Shown in pieces: positions 1-9,786 of a DNA stretch of 64,000 nucleotides. The stretch's first letter is position 1. Every line of letters begins with the position of its first letter. The notes beneath the pieces are model-generated. The model made no database searches. It saw nothing but the letters and a program-made list of their open reading frames with translations, and was not told the DNA's origin. The translations under genes were made by a program, and so were the position numbers. Source of the DNA: Shewanella marina JCM 15074. Its GTDB lineage: Bacteria; Pseudomonadota; Gammaproteobacteria; Enterobacterales; Shewanellaceae. The stretch covers positions 1 to 64,000 of the forward strand of contig NZ_BALM01000006.1 in assembly GCF_000614975.1 (NCBI RefSeq), given 5' to 3'.

Positions 1-672
1 TTTTAAATATGACTTTTCAATGATGTATGTATAGCTTGGGCTTTATCCTTTTTAAGGTGGGTTGGTAAGGTTGAAATATTATTTAATTATTTTTGAGTAA
101 TGTTTTAATTCGTCATTTAAATTAATTTAAGTCATTATTTATATCATTAAAATGGTTTACCACATTTGTATTAGTGGATAAGTATTGGTTTTGCACTCAA
201 TCTCGGTTTTCGAGTGTTTTTTTTAGATAAGTCATCGTTATTATCATGAATATTTAAATCTTGGTTGATGGCTGAGCGAGATGTGGGCTTATTGTTGTCG
301 TTGGCAATATCCATTGATTTGCAGAGCAATTGCGACCTTGTAACGAGGTAATGATAGGTTTAACGTGTAATAAAATTACTATATTGTTATTTCTTTACGT
401 TCAAAATTTATTTTTATAACCGATCACAACTCAAATAATAGCAATACAATTTGATACTTTGGTTTTGATATTTGGTGATATTGGATTGCTTTTTGTTCTT
501 TTAGTTGAGTAGCTTGATTGCTAATGTTGTGATTATATTGATGTTAATGTGAATTAGGTGGTGTTTGATTAGTTTTTTTGAAAATATGTTTGTTATGGTG
601 ATGTAGATCTCTTGCCGCATTTTACCCGATAGATACACTGCTGCCAGTACCTAATCTATTGGAACAAAATGT
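1..672. other. Non-coding upstream region of nupC
   Basis: No convincing open frame was found in this AT-rich stretch. It holds a probable terminator for a gene lying left of the window (194-224). The rest is presumably the nupC-deoD promoter and leader. I looked for CRP, CytR and PurR sites because nupC and deo genes are so regulated in enterics. Only weak TGTGA half-sites are visible (for example near 529), so no operator is called. Confidence 0.5.
194..224 (+). terminator. Probable intrinsic terminator of a gene left of the window
   Basis: CACTC (194-198) and GAGTG (212-216) form a short stem followed by eight T residues. The stem is only five pairs with a 13-base loop, so the call is tentative. 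Confidence 0.4.
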
Positions 673-1899
673 ATGGATGTTTTCATCAGTATTGTTGGCA
701 TGTTGAGCTTAATCGGCTTAGCTATTTTACTTTCTGAGCACCGCCGCGCGATCAAACCTCGTACCGTGTTGGGTGCACTTGCTTTCCAATTAGCCTTTGG
801 CGCATTCGTGATGTATGTACCAGCCGGTCAGACTATGCTTGATGGTGCTTCAAGTGCCGTAATGCATGTGATTAATTACGGTAACCAAGGCTTAGCATTT
901 GTATTTGGAGACTTAGCTAAATATAGCGTAGGTTTCATTTTCGTCATTAACGTATTAAGCGTTGTTGTCTTTATTTCATCATTAATCGCCGTACTGTATT
1001 ACCTTGGCATCATGCAAAAGGTGATTGGTGTTGTTGGCGGTATACTGTCACGCCTATTAGGCACAAGCCACGCAGAATCATTATCTGCTACGGCCAATAT
1101 CTTAGTTGGCCCTATTGAAGCGCCATCAATGGTGCGGCCATTTATTAAACGTATGACTCGTTCAGAGTTATTTGCCGTGATGACAGGTGGTTTAGCCTCT
1201 GTTGCTGGCGGCACCATGATTGGTTATATCAATTTAGGTATTGATGTTAAGTATGTGCTGACAGCAGCGTTCATGACCGCGCCAGCAGGTTTATTGTTTG
1301 CCAAGTTAATGTGGCCAGAAACTGAAACGCCAAACAATGACATTAAACAAGCACTAAAAGATCAAGAAGATATGCCTGAAAACGTACTTGATGCCGCTGC
1401 CGGTGGCGCCGCAATGGGTATGCAGCAGGTATTAAACGTAGCCGCATTATTAATTGCCTTTGTGGGCTTAATTGCCTTAGTTAACGGCTTAATTGGTGGT
1501 GTTGGTGCTTGGTTTGGTTTTGATGATTTAACTTTACAAGCCATGCTGGGCGTACTGCTTGCACCATTAGCTTGGTTAATGGGTGTGCCGTGGAGTGAAG
1601 CAACGACTGCCGCTTCATTTATTGGCCAAAAGATGGTGATTAACGAGTTTGTGGCTTACGTTGATTTCTTAAAAGTCGCTGATGAGTTATCTGAAAAAAC
1701 CCAAGTTATTATCAGTTTCGCTTTATGTGGCTTTGCCAATATTGGTTCATTAGCCATGGTGATTGGTGGTCTGTCTGCATTAGCACCAGAGCGCCGTAAA
1801 GATTTAGGTGAAATAGGCGCTAAAGCCTTGATTGCCGCAGCACTTGCCAACTTAATGAGTGGCACAATCGCTGGTTTATTATTTAGTTTAGGAGCTTAA
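673..1899 (+). CDS. nupC: NupC-type concentrative nucleoside transporter
   Basis: This 408-residue inner-membrane protein belongs to the CNT (NupC) family, which imports nucleosides with Na+ or H+. Hydrophobic segments run the whole length. Family stretches such as GPIEAPSMVRPF, the GGLASVAGGTM region and SFALCGFANIGSLA near the C-terminus are clear. Length fits the family (about 400). The stop lies three bases before deoD, so the two are surely co-transcribed: uptake followed by phosphorolysis. A GTG two bases upstream is out of frame, and the ATG is the obvious start. Confidence 0.93.
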   Translation: MDVFISIVGMLSLIGLAILLSEHRRAIKPRTVLGALAFQLAFGAFVMYVPAGQTMLDGASSAVMHVINYGNQGLAFVFGDLAKYSVGFIFVINVLSVVVFISSLIAVLYYLGIMQKVIGVVGGILSRLLGTSHAESLSATANILVGPIEAPSMVRPFIKRMTRSELFAVMTGGLASVAGGTMIGYINLGIDVKYVLTAAFMTAPAGLLFAKLMWPETETPNNDIKQALKDQEDMPENVLDAAAGGAAMGMQQVLNVAALLIAFVGLIALVNGLIGGVGAWFGFDDLTLQAMLGVLLAPLAWLMGVPWSEATTAASFIGQKMVINEFVAYVDFLKVADELSEKTQVIISFALCGFANIGSLAMVIGGLSALAPERRKDLGEIGAKALIAAALANLMSGTIAGLLFSLGA

Positions 1900-1902
1900 C
1901 CC

Positions 1903-2610
1903 ATGACCCCACATATTAATGCAGCCGCTGATGCTTTTGCTAAAACAGTACTGATGCCGGGCGACCCATTACGTGCTAAATATATTGCTGAAAACTTCTT
2001 AGAAGATGCAGTATTAGTGACGGATGTGCGCAATATGCTTGGTTACACTGGCTATTATCAAGGTAAAAAGATCTCGGTAATGGGGTCGGGTATGGGCATT
2101 CCTTCAATCTCTATTTATGCCAAAGAGCTGATTACTGAATACGGTGTTGAAAACATTATTCGTATTGGTTCATGCGGCGCAATTAGCAACGACATTAAAT
2201 TAATGGACGTGGTCATGGCGATGGGCGCGAGCACTGATTCTGCGGTCAATCGTACTCGTTTCCCTGGCACTGATTTTGCGATGATTGCCGACTTTAACTT
2301 ATTACGTCGTGCTGCAGATGCAGCTGAAGCTCAAGGTGTGAGCTACCATGTGGGTAACCTCTATTCATCAGATCTATTCTATAGCGCAGATGAAGGCCGT
2401 TATGACCTCATGGAAAAATACGGCATGTTAGGCGTTGAAATGGAAGCGGCTGGTCTATACGCAGTAGCAGCTGAATATGGCGCGAAAGCGTTAGCGATGA
2501 TGACAGTGACTGATCATATTCGTTTAGGTTTGCATTTAACGGCTGAAGAGCGTCAGCAAACGCTAAACGATATGATTCGTTTAACGTTAGCTGCTGTAGC
2601 GGATCTATAA
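1903..2610 (+). CDS. deoD: Purine nucleoside phosphorylase, DeoD type
   Basis: A cytoplasmic 235-residue enzyme that splits purine (deoxy)ribonucleosides with phosphate into base and (deoxy)ribose-1-phosphate. Hallmarks of the hexameric bacterial type are the [13 protein letters not shown] start region (phosphate binding, about residues 18-30), GSGMGIPS (about 64-71), RIGSCGA and [12 protein letters not shown] (about 179-190). The length is standard. It overlaps functionally with nupC, whose stop is three bases upstream, and a strong terminator follows. Confidence 0.95.
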   Translation: MTPHINAAADAFAKTVLMPGDPLRAKYIAENFLEDAVLVTDVRNMLGYTGYYQGKKISVMGSGMGIPSISIYAKELITEYGVENIIRIGSCGAISNDIKLMDVVMAMGASTDSAVNRTRFPGTDFAMIADFNLLRRAADAAEAQGVSYHVGNLYSSDLFYSADEGRYDLMEKYGMLGVEMEAAGLYAVAAEYGAKALAMMTVTDHIRLGLHLTAEERQQTLNDMIRLTLAAVADL

Positions 2611-2671
2611 ATAAGTCGTAATAAACGTCTGTTGAAAATATAAAAACATAATAATATCTGTACTCTGCTAA

Positions 2672-2707
2672 GCCCTGAATGCCATCATAGGTCATCAGGG
2701 CTTTTTT
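2672..2707 (+). terminator. Intrinsic terminator of nupC-deoD
   Basis: GCCCTGA (2672-2678) pairs with TCAGGGC (2695-2701) and is followed by TTTTTT. It ends the nupC-deoD unit. Confidence 0.85.
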
Positions 2708-2736
2708 GTTTCAGGCACAATAAAAAGGAAGTAACA

Positions 2737-3174
2737 ATGAGTATTTGGTTTAGACCCTTTACTGTCGCAGATTGTGAAAAGTTAGATGAGGGCATGCATG
2801 GCAAGGGCACGTTAATGCAAACCCTTGGCATCAAAATTACCGAAATTGGGGATGATTATTTAAAGGCGACTATGCCTGCAACCCCTGCGGTACATAATCC
2901 GTTAGGGATTGTTCACGGTGGTGCAAATGTGGTGTTAGCGGAAACAGTGGCAAGTTATGCCGCTAATTTTGCGATTGATTTCACCGAGTACTATTGTGTT
3001 GGTCAAGAGATCAATGCTAACCATTTAAAAGCGGCGCGTAATGGTGAATTGACTGCGGTCGCTACCGCCGTTCATTTAGGTAAACGTAGCTCTGTATGGC
3101 AAGTGCATATTTATAATAGTGCGGGTGAGTTAAGCTGTATATCGCGCATGACCGCTGCAATTGTTAAGCGCTAG
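2737..3174 (+). CDS. Hotdog-fold acyl-CoA thioesterase (MenI/YdiI/EntH-like)
   Basis: A 145-residue single hotdog domain of the PaaI/YdiI group. The motif HNPLGIVHGGA (about 53-63) and the following AETVAS with the catalytic Glu (about 68) are typical. Family members hydrolyse DHNA-CoA (MenI, menaquinone synthesis) or rescue aryl-carrier proteins (EntH), and the sequence alone does not tell which. A MenI role would suit a Shewanella-like menaquinone user. It follows the deoD terminator, with an AAAAAGGAAG ribosome site, and appears to be a single-gene unit. Confidence 0.8.
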   Translation: MSIWFRPFTVADCEKLDEGMHGKGTLMQTLGIKITEIGDDYLKATMPATPAVHNPLGIVHGGANVVLAETVASYAANFAIDFTEYYCVGQEINANHLKAARNGELTAVATAVHLGKRSSVWQVHIYNSAGELSCISRMTAAIVKR

Positions 3175-3586
3175 TCCTATCCCTAAGCCATTTCAAGTAA
3201 TGCGGTATTAATGAAGGCAAATAACGATTGCAGTTATTTGCCAATGCTTCCTTTTTACTCCCCTTAGCAGTAACGCTACACTTTATCTAATCTAATTTAC
3301 AAATCAAAGTTATCTATTTTGATTACTTTTATTAATTAATGTTTGAGCTTACTATTAACTCAATTCGAAGCGAAAGGACGTTGATATGGCAACCATACAC
3401 GACATTATAGAAGAGTGGCTTTGCAAATAAATGTAACATTTATTAATTATAAACCTTGTTCTTAATCAAAGTTTTAACATTAATAAATCATCTATTCTGC
3501 GGCGCTACAACTTAAGGATATTGTTGTGATTTGTTGCTAGGAGATTATTCCAGTTGCTGATCATAAGTTTTAATTGAGGATAGGGT
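3175..3586. other. Non-coding region upstream of catalase, with a possible 14-codon ORF
   Basis: Nothing firm is present. A short frame at 3386-3430 (MATIHDIIEEWLCK) has a plausible ribosome site (GAAAGGACG), but it is too short to defend and could be a gene remnant or leader peptide. I looked for an OxyR-type ATAG/CTAT array because catalases are often OxyR-controlled and could not make a convincing one. Confidence 0.35.
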
Positions 3587-5032
3587 ATGACTAAGAAGTT
3601 AACTACAGCGTTTGGTGCACCAGTATCAAATAACCAAGATGTTTTAACCGCTGGCCCACGTGGCCCAATGCTACTTCAAGATGCATGGTTCCTAGAGAAG
3701 CTAGCTCACTTTGATCGTGAAGTGATCCCTGAGCGTCGTATGCACGCTAAAGGTTCTGGTGCTCACGGTACTTTTACCCTAACTCATGACATTAGCAAAT
3801 ACACTAAAGCGATGATGTTTAATGGTGTTGGTAAGCAAACTCCAATGTTCGTTCGTTTCTCTACTGTGGCTGGTGAGCGCGGTGCGGCTGATGCTGAGCG
3901 TGATATTCGTGGCTTTGCGATGAAGTTTTATACCGAACAAGGTAACTGGGACTTAGTGGGTAACAACACACCAGTATTCTTCTTAAAAGATCCATTAAAA
4001 TTCCCAGACCTAAACCATGCAGTAAAGCGCGATCCACGTACTAATATGCGTAGTGCTAATAACAACTGGGATTTCTGGACATTATCACCAGAAGCATTAC
4101 ACCAGGTGACGATTACTATGGGTGACCGTGGTTTACCTAAGTCATATCGTCATATGGATGGTTTTGGTTCACACACTTATAGCTTAATCAGTGCTGATAA
4201 CCAACGTTATTATGTGAAGTTCCACTTTAAAACTCAGCAAGGCATTCAAAACTTAACTGATGCCGAAGCAGCTGAAATTGTGGCTGATAACCGTGAAAGT
4301 CATCAAGAAGATCTATTAAATGCGATTGATAAAGGTGATTTCCCTAAATGGACTATGTTCATTCAGGTAATGAGCGAAGAGGAAGCACAAACTTACCATA
4401 TCAACCCATTTGACTTAACTAAAGTATGGCCACATGGTGATTATCCGCTGATCCAAGTGGGTGAGTTTGAGCTAAACCGTAACCCTGACAACTACTTTGC
4501 TGATGTTGAGCAAGCAGCTTTTGCACCAACAACAATTGTACCGGGCATTGGTTTCTCACCAGATAAAATGCTGCAAGGCCGTTTATTCTCATACGGTGAT
4601 GCGCAGCGTTATCGTTTAGGCGTAAATCATAGCCAGATTGATGTGAATGCACCAAAATGTCCGTTCCACTCATATCACCGTGATGGTCTAATGAACACAA
4701 GTTCAAATGCCGGCCGCACTATTGGTTATGAGCCAAATAGCCAACAAGAGTGGGCTGAGCAACCTGATTTTAGCGAGCCACCATTAAAACTTTATGGCGA
4801 TGCTGACCGTTATAGTCATAAAGAAGATGACCATTACAGCCAAGCGGGTGATCTATTCCGCCTAATGAAAGCTGATGAGCAAGAGCGTTTATTTGGTAAC
4901 ACAGCTCGTGCAATTGGTGGTGCAGACCGTCATATTCAAATTCGTCATATTCAGAACTGTTTGAAAGCAGATCGTGCTTACGGTGAAGGTCTTGCAAGAG
5001 TGCTAGAAATTTCAATGTCTGAAGTTGAATAA
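3587..5032 (+). CDS. Haem catalase, small-subunit (clade 3) type
   Basis: This 481-residue enzyme dismutates hydrogen peroxide to water and oxygen. The distal His lies in [11 protein letters not shown] (H53), the catalytic Asn in [11 protein letters not shown] (N126), and the proximal haem-ligand Tyr in [14 protein letters not shown] (Y336). The length is that of small-subunit monofunctional catalases. There is no signal peptide, so it is probably cytoplasmic. The start is set by GAGGATAGGGT just upstream. It is a single-gene unit closed by a terminator. The name katA or katB would be guesswork from sequence alone. Confidence 0.95.
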   Translation: MTKKLTTAFGAPVSNNQDVLTAGPRGPMLLQDAWFLEKLAHFDREVIPERRMHAKGSGAHGTFTLTHDISKYTKAMMFNGVGKQTPMFVRFSTVAGERGAADAERDIRGFAMKFYTEQGNWDLVGNNTPVFFLKDPLKFPDLNHAVKRDPRTNMRSANNNWDFWTLSPEALHQVTITMGDRGLPKSYRHMDGFGSHTYSLISADNQRYYVKFHFKTQQGIQNLTDAEAAEIVADNRESHQEDLLNAIDKGDFPKWTMFIQVMSEEEAQTYHINPFDLTKVWPHGDYPLIQVGEFELNRNPDNYFADVEQAAFAPTTIVPGIGFSPDKMLQGRLFSYGDAQRYRLGVNHSQIDVNAPKCPFHSYHRDGLMNTSSNAGRTIGYEPNSQQEWAEQPDFSEPPLKLYGDADRYSHKEDDHYSQAGDLFRLMKADEQERLFGNTARAIGGADRHIQIRHIQNCLKADRAYGEGLARVLEISMSEVE

Positions 5033-5048
5033 ACTATAAGACCCCGAT

Positions 5049-5073
5049 AAAGGAGCGTAAAGCTCCCTTTTTT
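5049..5073 (+). terminator. Intrinsic terminator of the catalase gene
   Basis: AAAGGAGC (5049-5056) and GCTCC with its T-run (5062-5073) form an A/T-flanked hairpin with seven T residues. Confidence 0.85.
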
Positions 5074-5161
5074 TATGCCTGTAATATAGACAAAAAATGT
5101 GACGCAGTTAGGTGGTTAAAAAATTATTGCTAATGTTGGTTGAGTGTTTTCTAAAGCTCTG

Positions 5162-5359
5162 TTAATGTCCATGCCAGACATAGGTTTTTATGGAAGGTAA
5201 ATGTTGAACAAACAGTTCGTATTCGGGAGTCGATTTAGCCAGCCCCAATAGTGGGTTGATAGCTATCGCCAGACTATTGGGGCCAATTGAAATCGCACTT
5301 GGGGTGTGGTTAGACTCGATTGGACGCCGATATTGAAATAATTCCAAACTACCTTTCAT
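5162..5359 (-). CDS. Short hypothetical ORF, possibly a gene remnant
   Basis: A 65-codon frame on the minus strand between two convincing plus-strand genes. I do not recognise it. It lacks a signal peptide or a clear membrane segment, and upstream there is only a weak GGTACGAG ribosome site. A nested inverted repeat (5243-5282) lies inside it. It may be a real small protein, a decayed gene or chance. The coding call is weak. Confidence 0.22.
   Translation of the reverse strand: MKGSLELFQYRRPIESNHTPSAISIGPNSLAIAINPLLGLAKSTPEYELFVQHLPSIKTYVWHGH
5243..5282. repeat. Nested inverted repeat
   Basis: CCCCAATAG (5243-5251) is exactly repeated in inverse at 5274-5282, and the 22-base spacer contains the perfect palindrome GATAGCTATC (5259-5268). 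No T-run follows on either strand. It may be a cruciform or a protein-binding site. Confidence 0.5.
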
Positions 5360-5429
5360 ATCACTCGTACCATTCTTTAATCTCTACATTCTGCCCTTAA
5401 AAAATAAAACTACATATTAGGACAATTCT

Positions 5430-6620
5430 GTGAATTTAAAACAATTAGGCTCTATTGCCATTGTGTCGGGGACGGCAATTGGTGCGGGCATGCTAGCACT
5501 GCCATTAGCGACCGCGGCATTAGGGATCATTCCCGCCAGTATATTGATGTTATTGGTATGGGGCTTGTCAGCTTATACCTCATTATTGATGCTAGAACTT
5601 AACTTGCGCTCAGGTGTTGGTGAGAACTTTCATGCTATTTGCGGCAAGTTACTTGGCCGTAAGGGGCAATTGATTCAAAGTGCGGCATTCTTAAGTTTAC
5701 TGTTTGCGTTAACTGCGGCTTATCTTACTGGCGGCGCATCATTATTAATGCTCAGAGCTGAGTCATTATTTAATTTTACGATTAGTAATGAGATAGCCGT
5801 ATTACTGTTTGCTTTAGGTTTAGGCATCTTTGCAGCATTAGGTGTGGCTTGGGTTGATAAATTATCGCGATTATTATTCAGTGTGATGATTGTGTTATTG
5901 GTGATGGTGGTGGTGTTCTTATTACCAGAGTCTAGCCCATCACAAATGCTAGAAGTGGTGCGAGATAGCAGTTCGAGCCATCCTTGGATGGTAGCGATTC
6001 CAGTGGTATTTACCTCATTTGGTTTCCATGTGTGTATTGCAACATTAGTGCGTTATTTAGATGGCGATACGGCCTCATTACGTAAAGTATTATTGATTGG
6101 TTCTGCGATTCCATTAGTGTGCTATATCTTATGGTTAGTGGTGACATTAGGGACTGTTGGCGCGAATGAAATTAGCTTATTTGGTGGTTCACTGTCGAAG
6201 TTAATTGATGCCCTACAGCAAATCAGCGCAAACCCATTTATCAGTAATGCCATCTCAATTTTTGCTGATTTAGCGTTAGTGACATCATTCCTAGGGGTAA
6301 CCTTAAGTTTGTTTGATTATATTGCTGAACTTGTGGGGTCAAACAATAAGTTAAATGGCCGTATTGGTACTTGGTTATTAACTTTTGTTCCACCATTAGC
6401 ATTAGCGTTATTTATGCCTGAAGGCTTTGTCGCTATTTTGGGATATGCGGCAATATCATTAGTGGTATTTATCGTGTTCTTGCCGATTGCAATGGCTTAT
6501 AAGCAGCGTCAACAAATCCAAACCGGTTATCAGGTGATGGGCGGTCATGTTGCATTAATGCTAGCGGCTATCTTTGGTGTCGTCATTATTGCTGCACAGC
6601 TCGTCTCCGCTTGGGGTTAG
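5430..6620 (+). CDS. tyrP: Aromatic amino acid permease, TyrP/Mtr family
   Basis: This 396-residue inner-membrane transporter of the HAAAP family takes up tyrosine or tryptophan with protons. The N-terminal SGTAIGAGMLALPLA is the family signature, and about eleven hydrophobic segments follow. Length matches TyrP (about 400). Translation seems to start at GTG (5430) behind AGGACA. No TyrR box could be made out upstream. It is a single-gene unit with its own terminator. Tyrosine versus tryptophan specificity cannot be read from the sequence, so the symbol is by resemblance. Confidence 0.8.
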   Translation: MNLKQLGSIAIVSGTAIGAGMLALPLATAALGIIPASILMLLVWGLSAYTSLLMLELNLRSGVGENFHAICGKLLGRKGQLIQSAAFLSLLFALTAAYLTGGASLLMLRAESLFNFTISNEIAVLLFALGLGIFAALGVAWVDKLSRLLFSVMIVLLVMVVVFLLPESSPSQMLEVVRDSSSSHPWMVAIPVVFTSFGFHVCIATLVRYLDGDTASLRKVLLIGSAIPLVCYILWLVVTLGTVGANEISLFGGSLSKLIDALQQISANPFISNAISIFADLALVTSFLGVTLSLFDYIAELVGSNNKLNGRIGTWLLTFVPPLALALFMPEGFVAILGYAAISLVVFIVFLPIAMAYKQRQQIQTGYQVMGGHVALMLAAIFGVVIIAAQLVSAWG

Positions 6621-6673
6621 TGATTAATGTAAGTGGATGTTAATTGAAAATTACAGATAATTAACTTTATGAT

Positions 6674-6704
6674 AAAGTCGAGCCAATGTGCTCGACTTTT
6701 TTAT
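6674..6704 (+). terminator. Intrinsic terminator of tyrP
   Basis: A perfect ten-base stem, AAAGTCGAGC (6674-6683) with GCTCGACTTT (6690-6699), loop CAATGT, then a T-run. Confidence 0.9.
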
Positions 6705-6759
6705 TGCCCTACGATACGGAATGAGAGTGCTTATATAACTAAAAAATGGATTTAATATA

Positions 6760-8916
6760 ATGAAAAAATGGCTTATTGCAGCGAGCGTACTGACAGCTTT
6801 TAGTGCGCAAGCAGATGAAGGAATGTGGCAACCGCATCAGTTGCCATCAATGGCGGATGAATTAAAAGCAAAAGGGTTAGAGATAGATGCAGCATCAATC
6901 TCTAAGCTGACCGAATTTCCAATGAATGCGGTGATCAGTTTAGGCGGTTGTACAGCTTCGTTTGTGTCGCCAAAAGGGTTAGTAGTGACTAACCATCACT
7001 GTGCTTATGGCGCGATTCAATACAACTCTACTGCAGAAAAAAATCTCCTTAAAGATGGTTTTTTAGCGAAAACCTATGCGGATGAATTACCTGCAACGCC
7101 GGGTTCTCGTATCTATGTCACCGAAGACGTGACCGATGTGACAGCTGAGGTGAATCAAGGCTTAGCCGGTAAATCCGGTAAGGCGTTTTATAAAGGCGTT
7201 GAGCAGAATGAAAAAGCGCTTGTAGCTGAATGTGAGCAAACAGATGGTTACCGTTGTAAGGTTTATAGCTTCCATGGTGGACTTGAGTATTATCTAGTTA
7301 AGCAATTAGAGATCCGAGATGTGCGCTTAACCTATAACCCAGCAGGTAGTGTCGGCAAATACGGTGGCGATATCGATAACTGGATGTGGCCACGTCATAC
7401 CGGTGATTTCTCATTTTATCGTGCTTATGTGGGTAAAGATGGTAAGCCCGCAGATTTCAGTAAAGATAATGTCCCTTATGAGCCAAAGAGTTTCTTAAAG
7501 GTGTCAGCTAAAGGCGTGGCAGCTGGTGACTTTGTGATGGTGGCGGGCTACCCAGGTCGTACTAATCGTTATCGCACAGCAGATGAAGTTGAGCATACTT
7601 TTGAGTGGCAGTATCCCGAAGCTAAAATGTTGCGTGAACAGATCATCAACATTATTAAAACTACTGCACCAGAAGGAAGTGAAGACCGTATCAAGTACGA
7701 AAGTACTTTAGCGGGACTCGCTAATTACGCCAAAAATTATGGTTCAATGATCGAGTTTTACGGTAAGTCGGCTATGTTAGCGGATCGCCAATCTCAAGAA
7801 GCTGAGCTGGCAAAATGGATTAATTCAGATACCAAACTTAAGCAGCAATATGGTTCAACATTAACCGCGCTTGAGCAGCTAATTGCCCAAAGCCAAGCTA
7901 ATCATGAACGTGAACTATTGCTCGCTTATTTAGGCTACAGCCAAATGCTATCAACGGCGAAAAAACTATACCGATTAGCCAATGAAAAACAGCTTGATGA
8001 TATGGCACGTGAACCGGGTTATCAAGCACGTGATATGGTGCAATTTGAGCAAGGTTTAGCGCGTATTGATCGCCGCTACTCGGCTAAAGTCGAGCAGCAA
8101 ATCGTACTTGATATATTGAGTCGTTATGCCAAATTACCACAGTCTGAACACCTACCAGCGTTAGATAAAGCATTTGGTATTGATAACACATTTGATGCTG
8201 CCAAGCTGAAAAAGACCTTAGCAAACTTCTATGCGCAAACTCAATTAAGTGATAAAGCGGTACGTATGCAATGGATGGATAAGTCAGTGGCTGATTTCAA
8301 AGCCTCTAACGATCCGTTTATCAAAATTGCCGTGGCTATGTATGACACAGATATGGAGCAAGAGCGCAAAGATAAGCAGCTTTATGGCGAGTTAATGAAA
8401 ATTAGACCGCAATATATGGCCGCAATTATTGCTTATAATAAAGCGCAAGGTAAGCCTGTATATGCAGATGCAAATTCAAGCTTACGGGTCACGGTCGGTC
8501 ACGTAAAAGGTTATATGCCGCAAGATGGTATGTATGCGGTGCCATTTACCACGCTTGAGGGCATTACAGCTAAAGATACGGGCGCAGATCCATTTGATGC
8601 ACCTGCGAAGCAATTAGAATTAATAGAGCAAAAGCAATATGGTGATTACTACGTAGAATCGGTTGGCTCTGTACCTGTAAACTTCTTATCAACTCTTGAT
8701 ACCACTGGTGGTAACTCGGGCTCGCCAACATTAAATGGCCGTGCTGAATTAGTGGGACTGCTGTTTGATGGCGTCTATGAAAGTATTATTGGTGATTGGG
8801 CGTATAACGATGATTCAAATCGTTCTATTCAAGTGGATAGCCGTTATATGTTGTGGGTGATGGAGTATTTGGATAATGCTGATAACCTACTTGAAGAGAT
8901 GGTTATCGTGAAATAA
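6760..8916 (+). CDS. S46 family dipeptidyl-peptidase (DPP7-like), periplasmic
   Basis: A 718-residue serine exopeptidase that removes dipeptides from peptide N-termini. A signal peptide (MKKWLIAASVLTAFSAQA) directs it to the periplasm. The chymotrypsin-like triad is visible: His in TNHHCAYGA (H80), Asp in GGDIDNWMWPRH (D204 or D206), and Ser in GGNSGSP (S653). The motif LLFDG (G671) has Gly where DPP11 enzymes carry the Arg that selects Asp/Glu. By established family knowledge this favours the DPP7 type with hydrophobic P1 preference. Length is typical (about 710-720). It is a single-gene unit. Confidence 0.88.
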   Translation: MKKWLIAASVLTAFSAQADEGMWQPHQLPSMADELKAKGLEIDAASISKLTEFPMNAVISLGGCTASFVSPKGLVVTNHHCAYGAIQYNSTAEKNLLKDGFLAKTYADELPATPGSRIYVTEDVTDVTAEVNQGLAGKSGKAFYKGVEQNEKALVAECEQTDGYRCKVYSFHGGLEYYLVKQLEIRDVRLTYNPAGSVGKYGGDIDNWMWPRHTGDFSFYRAYVGKDGKPADFSKDNVPYEPKSFLKVSAKGVAAGDFVMVAGYPGRTNRYRTADEVEHTFEWQYPEAKMLREQIINIIKTTAPEGSEDRIKYESTLAGLANYAKNYGSMIEFYGKSAMLADRQSQEAELAKWINSDTKLKQQYGSTLTALEQLIAQSQANHERELLLAYLGYSQMLSTAKKLYRLANEKQLDDMAREPGYQARDMVQFEQGLARIDRRYSAKVEQQIVLDILSRYAKLPQSEHLPALDKAFGIDNTFDAAKLKKTLANFYAQTQLSDKAVRMQWMDKSVADFKASNDPFIKIAVAMYDTDMEQERKDKQLYGELMKIRPQYMAAIIAYNKAQGKPVYADANSSLRVTVGHVKGYMPQDGMYAVPFTTLEGITAKDTGADPFDAPAKQLELIEQKQYGDYYVESVGSVPVNFLSTLDTTGGNSGSPTLNGRAELVGLLFDGVYESIIGDWAYNDDSNRSIQVDSRYMLWVMEYLDNADNLLEEMVIVK

Positions 8917-8940
8917 CGGCCATTTAGATTGATATTTAAA

Positions 8941-8965
8941 GCCCTAACTTATGTTAGGGCTTTTT
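8941..8965. terminator. Terminator between the S46 peptidase and tenA, probably bidirectional
   Basis: GCCCTAAC (8941-8948) pairs with GTTAGGGC (8953-8960), with T residues to the right and A residues to the left. It separates two convergent genes. Confidence 0.85.
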
Positions 8966-8967
8966 GT

Positions 8968-9627
8968 TTAGGCATTGAGTCCCTGTTGCCAGAAAGCGAT
9001 TTCCATTCGGGTTGCGGTATTAAATACCATGGTAATATCTTGGCCACGCTGGCTATTGATATCAATTTCAGCCAGTAAATGGTCAAGATGTTCAATGGTT
9101 TTTGTTACACCTTGTTGGAACTCATTATCGCTATAAAGAGTAATCCAGCTAGCATAAGGATGATTGCTCAAGTCTATGCTGTTATCTGCTAATAAGTGGC
9201 GGCCAATTTCTGCATAGCCTAAGGCGCAAGGCGCTAGAGCTGCATACAACTCAACTATATCGCCACGCATGCCCGCATCGAGTACATAACGGGTATAGGC
9301 TACGGTACCAAAGTCTTCAACTTCTGTTTCTAAGTCAGCTTCAGTTAACTGCCATTGTTGGCAATATTGAATATGATGAGCAATTTCAGAGTCGAGTAAT
9401 TGATATACGCTATTTAGGGCGTAGCGCATTTCAGTAAACGTGCGGGCTTTATAGATCGCTAATGCGTAGGCGCGTGCATATTGTTTTAAGAATAAGAAAT
9501 CTTGTTTGAGATAGTGTAAAAAACAGTGTGGTTTTAAAGTTGCTTGCCCGAGTTGTTGAACGAAAGTGTGTTGGGTGTATGCATCCCAATCTTCACGGCA
9601 AGCACTGATTAAATCTAGATGGTTCAT
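8968..9627 (-). CDS. tenA: TenA family aminopyrimidine aminohydrolase (thiaminase II)
   Basis: A cytoplasmic all-helical enzyme that salvages aminopyrimidine from degraded thiamine. Recognisable stretches are WDAYTQHTFVQQL near the N-terminus, YLKQDFLFLKQYARAYA (about 40-56), and near the C-terminus RMEIAFW with the catalytic Glu. I start at ATG 9627 because TenA proteins begin shortly before the W-x-x-Y-x-x-H motif. Longer starts at 9666 (ATG) or 9675 (TTG) add an unconserved stretch. No TPP riboswitch is evident upstream, and no other thiamine gene is adjacent. Confidence 0.87.
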   Translation of the reverse strand: MNHLDLISACREDWDAYTQHTFVQQLGQATLKPHCFLHYLKQDFLFLKQYARAYALAIYKARTFTEMRYALNSVYQLLDSEIAHHIQYCQQWQLTEADLETEVEDFGTVAYTRYVLDAGMRGDIVELYAALAPCALGYAEIGRHLLADNSIDLSNHPYASWITLYSDNEFQQGVTKTIEHLDHLLAEIDINSQRGQDITMVFNTATRMEIAFWQQGLNA

Positions 9628-9786
9628 GGTATAACTCAGTCTTTTTGAGAATGAATGACACATCATACGTGCCAATCACATTTTCACTGGGATTAAGTTC
9701 TCTTTTTATCATTTTGTTTAAATTACATTTGCAGTGATTAGGCCTGTGTTAAAATAGTAATTATTTAATCTAGATAGAGAAATAAC

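Noticed and set aside
400..560. CRP/CytR-like half-sites upstream of nupC
   Set aside because: Only one TGTGA half is acceptable; the second half is not convincing.
3386..3430. 14-codon ORF with a ribosome-like site upstream of catalase
   Set aside because: Too short to support without conservation data; kept only as a remark on the intergenic region.
3300..3586. Possible OxyR site upstream of catalase
   Set aside because: ATAG/CTAT-like pieces exist but not with the required spacing; AT-rich DNA gives such matches by chance.
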